DNA from: Bursaphelenchus xylophilus | Lineage: Eukaryota; Nematoda; Chromadorea; Rhabditida; Aphelenchoididae | Reading direction: 5' to 3' | Length of the DNA stretch: 64,000 nt | NCBI GenBank assembly: GCA_904066235.2 | Contig: CAJFCV020000002.1 | Location: 5,394,001-5,458,000, forward strand | In this document: positions 11,584 through 21,505 of the stretch, piece by piece | Layout of the letters: each line of letters begins with the position of its first letter | How positions within the stretch are numbered: the first letter of the stretch is position 1 | Position numbers and translations under genes: made by a program | The notes under the pieces: generated by a model | What the model was told of the DNA's origin: nothing | The model's input: the letters and a program-made list of their open reading frames with translations, nothing else | Database searches by the model: none

Positions 11584-12131
11584 TTAATCTTCCCTTCTTT
11601 TTTCATTTGTTTCCAAATCTGCGGAATCCTTAGGTGCATATTTTTCAGGGGCGTTTGCTTCATTATCATCAACTTCCAGACTGGGATCGTTCTCTTTTGC
11701 TGTTCTTGTGTCTGTCTCACACCTGTCTGCCTGCTTTTCGGGGTTTTCTTCATTGTCTACTGGACGTTTTGGAAGTGATTTGCTGAATCTAGAGTCCAAG
11801 GTCAGCATGTTGGGAGAGTCCAACGAACTTGGTCCCACTGATCGACTTTCTTCATCGATTGGTTCGAGCACAGGCAACCCTGATCTCAGTTCTGCAAATA
11901 CGATAATAACCATTTATCTAACTTACCGGAATCATTGCGTAATGTGTTCCGATTGGAGTCGGAGCAGATGCTGTCGGCTGAGTTTGAAGAATTCCTGCCT
12001 TTTTCTCGTTCTTCATGGATCACCGGTAGGATTTCGTTCACGGTCCAGGCTCCACTTTGTCGATCTTGTTGCTGATCCACCTCTTCCTCCTTTTTATTGT
12101 CTGATCCCGTAGTCTCACTGGATTCAGACAT
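11584..12131 (-). CDS. Acidic, low-complexity protein of unknown function
   Basis: Two exons join in frame: 12131-11937 and 11891-11584 on the minus strand. The product is rich in Ser, Glu, Asp and Lys (MSESSETTGSDNKKEEE..., ending LETNEKRRED), so mostly disordered. I do not recognise a family. The start is uncertain. In-frame ATGs lie at 12164 and 12131, while the first ATG of the transcript (12189) opens a different, very acidic 21-codon frame that stops just as the main frame begins. It is divergent from the kinase gene, with about 300 bp between start codons. Confidence in a real gene is moderate, in this N-terminus low. Confidence 0.5.
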
Positions 12132-12428
12132 TCGGAGATAACAAATCATCGTCAGCAAATCCATCTTCTTGTTCCGTGAATTCCTCCATTGCAATGGAAA
12201 GATCTCTCTTTACTCTATAAGCACTGCAAATTTTACACGTCCATCTTACAGTATTCCCTAGCGACACCCGCGTAAATGCGGGCTATTTTAGAAAAACTCG
12301 AAAAAATCGGTGTCGGAATCATTCCAGAAAAGTACAGAACGCTGTGCATTGGAAGAAAACTTCTTAAAACAAAAAATTCATTAATTTTAATTGGACTACC
12401 ACGAAAACGGTTGGATCGGCCGCGAAGG

Positions 12429-13591
12429 ATGGATATTTACGATCTGGATATCGGAAAGCCAGTCAACAAAAAGTGGGTTGTCGAGGCCAAAGTCGGCGAA
12501 GGAGCCTGCGGTGTTGTTTACCGCGTCCATGACGTCGAAAACAAAAAGATTAAGGCAGCTCTTAAGGTGAGATTCTGCTACAACAATATTTAAATTAATA
12601 TTTTAGACTGAAGCTAACGATGAAAACGGAGTCTTGAGGAAAGAAGCAAATGTAATCAAACAACTCCAACTTCGAAAGCACATGGTCCGCCTTATCCACT
12701 GTGGAAAGCGAGAACAGTATTCCTATATTGTAATGACCCTCTATGGGAAGAATCTAAACCAGATCAAAAAAGATTACGAGCTCAAGAACTTCACTCATGG
12801 ATGTGTGTCCAAGATTGCCATTCAAGCATTATATGCCATTAAGCAAGTCCATGAAATCGGATATATACATCGAGATGTGAAACCTTCCAATATGGTGATC
12901 GGGCGACAAGGAATGGAGAAGAGAATGGTGTTCTTGATCGATTTCGGAATGTGTCGCGCTTATGCCGTATGGGAAGGTGGAGTGGCAAGACATCGAAAAG
13001 CTCGTGAAAAGGCTCTGTTAAGAGGAACGGCTCGATATTGTTCTCCACAAGTCCATTCAAGACAAGAACAAGGCCGCAGGGACGATGTTTGGGCACTAGG
13101 TAAGAGTAAAAAATGTGAAGAGCATAATATTAACTACTTCTAGTCTATGTCATGGTCGAATTAGCAGACAAATTACCTTGGACCGGGAAGAAGGCAAGTC
13201 AACCTTTACCTAAAATGACAAAACCTAGGAGCCAGAGACTGCCAAAATGAAGCAAGAAATTACCGACGAGAAATTACTTGAACACTGTCCTTCAGAATGG
13301 TTGGACATTTTCACCCATATCCGCAATCTAACTTATGAAGACCGTCCGAATTACAGATTAATTTATGATAAACTTCTGGCCACCATGACACGTCTCAAGA
13401 CAACTTTCACCGATCTTTATGATTGGGAAGTGATCCAGAGCCAGAAAAAGGCAGATCAAAAGGACAAGAGCAGCACTCAGTCCAGCGCTGATGCTAGATC
13501 TTCGACCACTGCATCCAATTCTAAGGAAAGTCCTTACCCCTTCCCGAATGTCAACCCAGTGGAATTTGATAGCAACGACATCAAACTTTGA
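12429..13591 (+). CDS. Casein kinase 1 superfamily, TTBK-like protein kinase
   Basis: 347-aa Ser/Thr kinase. Exons: 12429-12566, 12607-13099, 13144-13193, 13229-13591. All catalytic elements are present: glycine loop GEGACGVVY, the AALK lysine, HRDVKPSN, DFG (LIDFGMCR) and LRGTARYCSP in the activation segment. A Ser/Thr-rich tail follows (STQSSADARSSTTASNSK). The layout matches the large worm-expanded TTBK/CK1 group, often expressed in the germ line. The third intron (13194-13228) is only 35 nt and uses a GC donor (AAG|GCAAGT). An in-frame ATG at 12276 exists, but the kinase-domain start favours 12429. AATAAA at 13604-13609. Confidence 0.88.
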
Positions 13592-13909
13592 ACGATAACA
13601 TCGAATAAATACGAGAATTTACTTTCTGCATCTTTAAACACCCTTTTGAAAGTGACAACAATGGCACACCAAAAGAAAATCAAAAATTCATGTAGAACAT
13701 CGCTCGGAAAAAATTTTTGATAGATGACTAATTTTATATTTTTTTGCACAGGCTGCGCCCTGACTTTGTGCAGGAAGCAAGATGAGGTTGCCGGATGTAG
13801 GAAGTTTGAATCCGAGAACGGAAAATTTGGGGTAGCACAGCCGGCTGTATGCAAATTAAACCGAAAATAATATAAAAAAGAGCGCATGCTTACAGTGAAA
13901 AAAATAAGC

Positions 13910-14033
13910 CCAATTTCGCTGACAAGAAAACGGTCCCCACGTTTCGTGTACTCTCTTAGCCGCAAGCATTGTTGAAAATCTCGGCTGCCCTGCAAAGCGC
14001 GAGGTAAAACTTTTAGGAATTGATGTGACCTAT
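13910..14033. repeat. Dispersed repeat relic (CACGTTT...TACTCTCT...AAAGCGCGAG family)
   Basis: This stretch matches the reverse complement of about 63200-63310: CCCCACGTTTCGTGTACTCT, a following GCCGCAA, AAATCTCGGC, CTGCAAAGCGCGAGGTAAAA, and then AGGAATTGAT. A third relic lies in a globin intron near 37440-37560. Confidence 0.65.
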
Positions 14034-14064
14034 GTTTTTCTATGCAGCCAAAATCGGTAATAAC
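14034..14064 (+). repeat. 31-bp direct repeat, copy 2
   Basis: Identical to 11427-11457 over the whole stretch; the sequences on either side do not match. Confidence 0.7.
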
Positions 14065-14243
14065 GTATTCGAGTTTCAAATAACAATTTATTGGAACCCG
14101 TTATAAATACGGACTATTTAGCTGAGCAAATTCAATTAATTTGAGGTTCAAACAAAGAGTATGGCTATAAAATGATAACAATATAACTAATTGGAAACTG
14201 TAACGTGCTAGAAAATGAGCTATCTACCAACAACCACCTGGAT

Positions 14244-17084
14244 CTAATTCTGTTTGGCCAGAACAATGACTGTTCTTGTGGGGATATAAACACAAATGTG
14301 ATTTCTTCGTCCGGCATAGCCTTCAGGGAAAGTAAAGAACTCTTGGCTATGATCAAGACGATTATGACCTCCAAACTCTTCACTGTCACTGTCCAAGACG
14401 ATCTTGTACATTCCATGGACCTCCACTCCAATCTTGTAATCGGTAAAGCTTTGATGTCCATTGAAATTGAATATAAATACCAAACCTCCTCTCTCAAAGG
14501 CAACCACCTTGTCTGATTCGTGCTTCCAGGACACCCATGCCTAGAATTGTATCAAAAGATAAATTAAAAAAAAAAGTACAAGGTCTTCCAAAAAAAGTGA
14601 AGGAATCTCCGGGCCTATAACTTTTTCGATCGGATAACCTGAGGATTGTGAGGTAAACAACAATCTCCTGCTCTATGGCCTACGCGCAAAAAAAGCGCCC
14701 AAAAAAATCAATTGTTTTCCATATAAAAGTAAACAACAACATTCCAGAAGCATAGGCCAACTTCAAACAGGCCTGTGGCTCCCATTGCCGGGCCGGCCCC
14801 TTAAATTTTCTTCGGCCCCGTCCGGAAGTTACGCCTACCCGAAATTCCTCCATGTTTTTTGTAAGACCCTGTATGCCATTAATTTCTAATATTACAACTT
14901 TTTTATAAATCGACTGACCGGTCCACTGCACAAGAATTTGTGTTTGGCTTCGAGTTTGTTCATCTCTCGATCCCAGTTATTCAAGAATTTGTATCGAAGA
15001 AGTTCATCATCCACCAAATTCCATTGCCTTCTACAGTAATGATAGGATTCGTTGTTTCCAATCCTGGGGAAATCAAGCCATTCAGGATGCCCAAATTCAT
15101 TGCCTATAAAGTTGAGCCAGGCTTCTCCTCCAAGTCCATAGGTGATCAGACGGATCAATTTGTGGAGACTAATGCCCCTTTCAATGATCGGAGTCAATGG
15201 ATTGACAGTAGACATAAAGTCGTACATCTCTTTGTCCATCAACCAGAAAGCGATCGTTTTGTCTCCAACCAACGCTTGGTCATGAGACTCAGCATATGCC
15301 ACATGTTTCTCCCCATATCTTCGGTTTTCCAATTGGAATACCAGCTTTCCAATCTCCCAATCCTCATCTCGAACATGTTTCAAATACTTGATCCAGAGGT
15401 CGGGGATGGCCATTGCTAGTCTATAATCGAAGCCTTGACCTCCTTCGGCTACTGGACGACACATTGCGGGCATTCCACTGACTTCCTCGGCAATGGTAAT
15501 CATAAATTTGGGGTAAAACCTATGGAGCATATAATTGGACAAGGTGAGGTAAGTCAAGGACTCGGTATCAGCATTCAGACCGAAGTAGTCATCGTAATTG
15601 CCCGAGAAACCATCATCTAAGAGAAAGGGCATTACTTATATCATCTATTAGGTACTTACTGATTCCATGAGAATGATAAATCATCGAAGAAACCCCATCA
15701 AATCTGAAGCCGTCGAAGTGATATTCCTCCACCCACCATCTCAGATTCGACAACAGAAATCGCTGAGTCTCGACTTGACTGTAATTGAAGAGTCTCGAGT
15801 CCCAGAGAGAGTGATAGCCTCGAGCATTACCATGGAAATATCCACTGTCAGTCCCATCCCATTGATTCAAACCATCTTCCACATTCTTGGAGGCATGAGA
15901 ATGAACAACATCAAGAAGAATGACAAGACCTAAAAAGAACATAATAACGAGAAAATTGTAAAAAGCATACCATGTTCATGTGCTTTATCGACCAAGTATT
16001 TCAAATCATCTGGAGTCCCACACCTGGATGAAGCCGCGAAGAAACTAGTTACTTGATACCCGAACGAGGCATAGTAAGCATGTTCCATAACCGCCATCAA
16101 TTGGATGGCATTGTACTCTTGGGCTTTGATCCGAGGAATAACTTGATCAGCAAAGTTTCTGTAAGTATTCACACATCCATGTTGACTGGAGATACCAACA
16201 TGCGCCTCATAAATACGAAGATCATCTGGTCTCGGGTTGTGCGGATGCTTGAACTTGTATCTCTCGGACTCTGGAGGATTGTAGAATTGCTGAAACATAA
16301 ATTCTATACTAAAACAATACAAATTTATGCAAATCAGGTAAAAACGAACTTACCTGATGGAAAACCGTTGCCTTATCGGCACATGTGACGTAAGTCGCCC
16401 ACGGGGAGAGTTTGTAATGCTTTTGACCGTCTTTGTGCACCACAATCTTAAATTATTTTACATTTGATACCTAAAACAAAACGACCAACCTTGATGATGG
16501 AGTTATGCGGAATTGTGGGAGTTCCACCTGCTTTCGGATCAATCCGGAGATACCATTTACCAAAGTCCAACTTCTCATAGTGATTGGCATCGGGATTCCA
16601 GTTATCTGAAGACAAAAAAAATATTGGGAATGACAAAAAAATGAAAATCGTCTATCAAAACTGACTGAAATCCCCGACGAGAGAAAGAGCATCGGCTCCA
16701 GGGCACCACTCCAAGCCATTTATCGTTCCATCGGGTTGAACATGGAGTCCGTACTCTTCATAACTGCGTGTGAACTTGTCCAAAGAGCCATCACACTAAA
16801 ATTAGGTATACAATAGCTAAAAATTGCCCGAAAACAAGATAAAGCCTAAAGATTTGTATTAAAAACAGCCCAAAATAGGATGAAATATCTCCGAACATAA
16901 ATGATACCAAGAAAAACACAAGAAATTTGTCTTTTACCTGTTCTATGAAGTCCAAACTCGCTCGAAATTCTTTATATCTCCGGAAAATCTCAGTCTGATA
17001 ATTTTTGAGGTATCCATCAAAATGAAGAAGTTCGTTGAAAGCTGGGGGCTCGTATGGGAGCTTCTCTTCCTTTATTTCGGCCAT
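14244..17084 (-). CDS. gbe: 1,4-alpha-glucan (glycogen) branching enzyme
   Basis: GH13 enzyme making alpha-1,6 branches in glycogen; 689 aa, close to animal GBE1 (about 700). Minus-strand exons: 17084-16938, 16795-16666, 16605-16490, 16446-16354, 16289-15971, 15929-15660, 15616-14919, 14540-14244. It has the CBM48-like N-domain (GDFNNWNP), then LDVVHSHA, the nucleophile in [10 protein letters not shown], the acid/base Glu in [11 protein letters not shown] and the third acidic residue in [12 protein letters not shown]. The C-domain ends in RLDHSQEFF and VYIPTR. The ATG follows a TTTTAG acceptor. The last intron (14541-14918) holds a TA-flanked MITE. The active site is intact. Confidence 0.96.
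14579..14871. mobile_element. MITE in the last GBE intron
   Basis: The left end is CAAGGTCTTCCAAAAAA; the right end is the near-complement TTTTTTGTAAGACCCTG. TA flanks both sides (14577-14578, 14872-14873). At 293 bp with no ORF it is a Tc1/mariner-type non-autonomous element. It makes this intron much larger than its neighbours. Confidence 0.8.
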
Positions 17085-17885
17085 GAATAGATCTCTAAAA
17101 CCATATAAAGTAAACGACAAAAACTCGGTCCCACCCGGCTGGCAATGGTTTCGGATCGGGTCGGATTAGATACGAATATAAAACACCCATTAGGCAGTAT
17201 AAACAAATAATGTTCTGAATGGAATTTGCTAAGTTTCTTGGTTATCTTATCGCTTCAGGCGGTCTACTAATTGTGAAATTGACCGCAAGAATGAGTGGAA
17301 ATGAGGCGACCTGCGGCCGAAGTCGGGTTTTGGCGTAGACCTAAAATTGTTGTAATGGTCGCCATTACCCAACACTACGCAATATAATAAAATTGCGCGC
17401 AATAACCAAACCCCTGAGTGGAGCAAAAAACGATTCATATATTGTTTTAGAAACGATCAGAAAACCTGGACTCTTAAAAAAGTTGTTTTGTAAACCGACT
17501 TGTTGTTGGGTGGAATAGCTTACGAAAGAACTTATTTATTAGTTATAAAATTCTTAGGAAATCGTAAGAGGAGATAGCGAAGACAGATTATATTAATTTG
17601 CATCCAGAGAAGAAAAGAAACAAAAATACGATTGTCCCATAATCGTACCATGCGGACCTGGTAAAGAGCACGGAACGTTCTGGGCCGCATGTGTTTATGT
17701 TTAGAAATGGAGAAAAAGCGTTCCGCTCCGTGCTTTTTCGAGTGTCCAAAAAGCGGGTTTGCGAGAAAAAAGGGCCACGTAAAGGCGAAAACAATTTATG
17801 CTTCGATCAAACATGGTTTCGTCGAAGACCTTGCCGATTAATTACTCGTTACAAAGGACAAAAAGATAAATAAATTTATTGTAAA
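17085..17885. other. Intergenic region, nothing supported
   Basis: The sequence lies between the GBE start and the end of the next minus-strand gene. It contains only short open frames without splice context, and presumably the GBE promoter. Confidence 0.5.
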
Positions 17886-18674
17886 CTATCGGAGACCAGG
17901 ATTGTTTAATTTTTTTGATTTCTTCGTCTTTTTTCCATGCTCCGAGTGGTTCGGAATGTCCTAAAACACGTGAAATGCAGAGGGCTTGGAAAAGCTGGAT
18001 CAAAGATCAAGTTGGTAGGAATTACCTTTTCTTTTCCTTCAAAGTCACGTTCATTGGCTTCATAACTGTCCATGGATAAGGGCGAGCAAGTGTTGACGGT
18101 GGTGCCCAAACAAGAAGAATATCGGGAGCATTTGGAGCTTTCCTCAGAACGCAAACGACTGCTGGATCCACGGGAATCAGTACTGGCACTATAATCAGTG
18201 ATTGAAGATTTAAATTTATATTGAATTTGGAATACCTTCTGGCCTTCTCGGCATTATATTGTTCAACAGCATGGATGTTCAATTTAAACTTGTTGGAATA
18301 ATGCTTGAGGGCATTCCTGGCCATACAAATGGCTTCGGCATCATTGATGTCCGGGACGTTAGCTAAAACAGTCATCAAATATGTTATTTATGATAATCAC
18401 AATGACTTGAAGCGTTGCGCAACAATTTCATCATTTTCGAGATTCCCTGGCTTCTTTTCTTTATAATCCCCTTGACACATGAATATGTTGTGAATGTATT
18501 ATAATTACCTTCGTAATCCTCGGATCTCATGGAAAGATTGGAATCCCCGCTGATGGTGCTCAAAGTGGATTCTCTTCTCATAGTGGGCTTCTTTCGAGTG
18601 TCCTGATTGTTCCGAAGACGGAGGGTAATCCGGACTGTGCATTTCTTGATGACATCCTTACTGTGAAGACTCAT
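17886..18674 (-). CDS. Small Ser/Lys-rich protein of unknown function
   Basis: 176 aa from minus-strand exons 18674-18509, 18362-18236, 18188-18026 and 17960-17886, with all phases consistent. It starts MSLHSKDVIKKCTVRITLRL. A predicted helical stretch in the middle (INDAEAICMARNALKHYSNK) is followed by a Ser/Cys-rich part (RGSSSRLRSEESSKCSRY). The Lys-rich end (HGKKTKKSKK) could be a nuclear localisation signal. I do not recognise a family. Choosing the alternative frame in exon 3 would give a less biased peptide, but the splice phase supports this one. Confidence 0.55.
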
Positions 18675-19160
18675 ATTAATTGTAACTCCGACCGATCTTC
18701 AGGAATTTCCAAGAAAGTGATCCTTTCCTCCGTCATGAAATGGGCTCGATTTCGATTTTATTTGTACTTGTTCAGCCCGATTTTACCTTGCACTTCGTCC
18801 TCATGATGACTTATTTTATTTCCTCCGAAACTTGTTCAACCCGCTATGAAATCTCTTGCTGATTGATAACCGTTTGCCATTTACATTATCCTCGCTGAGA
18901 GCTCTTGTTCTTAGATCGCAATTACCTCGAGATTATAATTACTTCCACATGTTTACAGTACCCCCCTTCCCTTTGCTGAACTGGATTCTCTTAAGTAGAA
19001 GGAAGTTAATTGTGTTTATGCCTCATCTCAACAACTCCGAGTGTAATCGGCACAAAAAACTATGAAATAAAAGACTTGATAATCTGGGCACATTAGACTT
19101 TGGACATAAAGAGAGTCAAACCGACACCTGGGTGAGAGGGAGAAGATTCGTCCAGACAAA
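18675..19160. other. Intergenic region between divergent genes
   Basis: Probable shared promoter region between the small Ser/Lys-rich gene (minus) and the DUSP-like gene (plus). No coding or RNA feature is supported. Confidence 0.4.
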
Positions 19161-21268
19161 ATGCGGCTCTCTTCTTCGATGGGTAAGCTCCGAATTAAAG
19201 AAAAGGTACTCAGGTGGACATGTACTCGGCATGTTAGCACCGCAAAGGAAACGATTATCTCCTCGTTTCCGCTTGTTATTAGGCTCTAGTAGGCGGGGGA
19301 CTACTATAATTTAAAAATTTTTAAAGTTTTCTATTAACTTATTGTTCCAGAAGAGTAATTCTGATTTCAGAGCCCCGCCCCCGTCTCAAACATCAGTCCC
19401 AGAGTGTGAATCTTATGGAAAATGAGAAGCCAAAGCAACGTCCATATCTGAGGAACTTCACGTCTATGGGATCACAACATTCGAGTGGCTCCGCGATCAC
19501 AATCCCCGAAGACGACCTTCTCCTTTCCTGTCCTGTAAGTTCGTTCGCCCGCAAGTCCTCGGCCTCTTCCGACGGGTCTTTGACTGCTTCGATCACTTCG
19601 TTACCAGTGTCTGGAGCTGCTCCTTGTAATAAAAGTATCCCTCCGTCAGCTCGACGATTTTCCCGATCTCAAACAGGCCCCCAATTGGTAACACGAGGTC
19701 CTTGGTCGAGATACGCGATCTCTGAGAACAAAACCCATCATTCGTCCAACTCTTCATTAACCTCCACCACTTCGAGTACGGCTGTTTTAATACCCAAGAA
19801 GAAGAATTCAATGGTTAATCTGACCCAAGATAAGAAGGATTTTGATGTTTTGAGGAAATCCTCGGAAAGTTTAAATACGGGGAATGAAGCTGTAAGTAAT
19901 CCGAGTATGCCGAAAACGTTGTTCAAACGCGTTTGAAATAAGAATTTGATTTTAAATCTGATTCATATTGGTTTAGACGGGGCTCCGGCCTTATGACTTC
20001 AGCCAATGTTTCCTGACCTCCCCGTTTCGTCGTTCCATCAGCGGTTCCATCTTCAACGATCTTCTCCGCCCTCCAGATGCCTATCCTTTCTCCACCGCCA
20101 GTTCCAGTCAAAACTCTTTATGCGATAATTCAAAACGTCGAGATTCTGTATCATCTGCCTGGAAAAGAGCCAAAACTGCCTCAAGGCAAATGAGAAATGC
20201 AGTGGAGAAAATAAAACTTCGGAGATCTGTGTCCACCGGCAAATTGGACGACTTGTCGGCTCAACTCGGGTTGAGGGAACAAAACGTTACCGTATTCCCC
20301 CCAATGAGACCGCCGTTTTATGCGTATAAAGTGCTACCGTATCTTTGGATTGGCGATATGAGAGCGGCAATAAATGAGGATTTGTTGAGTGATGGAGGTG
20401 CGGAATACGAAACGAGGAAGATACGACGAAGAGTGGTAACGCGATCTATATCTTTTGGAATTTGATTTTCAGTACATTGATTTCCGACCAGAGAGCGCTA
20501 AGAATCTAAGGTATTCATGGCCTCCGATAAGACCAAATATCTTGGATTACTGCCTGCCAGTACCAAAAAGAAGTCAGATCAGTCCTTCATCACTGTTCAA
20601 AGTAATGATAGAATTTTGTAAATTGGTAAACAAAGCCAGAAGAGATGCAAGGGATGGGACTCAGGTAAGCATAACCACTTTGGATGATCAATATTCAATA
20701 TCAGGTATTAATTTATGGCCCAGATGGGTACAATTTGTGTCAAGTCATGGTAATTGGATATCTGATCGCTATGTACAATCAAGATCCTCTGATGGCTTCG
20801 GATTTTGTGGCTAGATCAGCTCCTAAGATCATAATCGAAGAGCCTTATGGGGTTTGGCTTTGGAACTTCAGGGCTTACATCGATAAGAAATACGAAGAAC
20901 CCTTAGGCCGTTTGACCGGAGATATGATCAGGATAAAGAAGACCGAAGCTGAAAGGGCGTACGATAGAGATTACATCATCTGTCGGTCAGAGCCTTACCT
21001 CACGAAGAAGTGGAAAAAATTTGTTCATTCTACTGGAGGTAGGGGGATGTAAATGGATGTTTTTGTACATTTAGATGAGTTCCAATTTACATCTGAATCC
21101 TCCAAATCTTTACTGCCATTACCATTACAAGTGATCGATCGGGAAACGGAGCTCAGTGATGAGGAGAAAGTTATTTTTGAAAGTTTTGGGCCAGAAGATG
21201 AACCCCTCAGGCTAAACGAAGCCAAGAATACAAAACAACCACGGAGTACAAAAGTAGGAAATCTTTGA
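19161..21268 (+). CDS. Dual-specificity-phosphatase-like protein lacking catalytic residues
   Basis: 586 aa. Exons: 19161-19182 (weakly supported), 19371-19930, 19977-20435, 20473-20664, 20705-21038, 21075-21268. The first 270 residues are Ser-rich and disordered with basic stretches. The DUSP-like fold begins at YKVLPYLWIGDMRAAINE and continues through YIDFRP. At the place of the HCxxGxxR(S/T) loop the sequence reads VLIYGPDGYNLCQVMV, followed by IGYLIAMYN, as in DUSPs after the loop. The nucleophilic Cys is Gly and the Arg is not conserved, so catalysis is not expected. Such pseudophosphatases can act as scaffolds. The exon 2 donor is a weak GTTTGA. AATAAA at 21271-21276. Confidence 0.7.
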
Positions 21269-21505
21269 TCAATAAATTATGTTTTTACAATAGTTGCAAG
21301 TTTTTTGACCATGAATAACACAAAACTTCGATGAGTAAAATCACAAAACTGTCGATGGCTCATCCGTTGTCAAATTGATTGTCCCCCAATCTTGTACATA
21401 AAAATTTATTCCAAATCCAAAAAGAAAAAGAGCACCGGCAGTTAAGTAGGCTATAGAGAGAAAGGCGAAGATGGAGAGATTAGAGATCTGTGGCTAGCGA
21501 TTGAC

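Noticed and set aside
14205..14516. Plus-strand 103-codon ORF at the 3' end of GBE
   Set aside because: Antisense shadow of the conserved GBE C-terminal exon.
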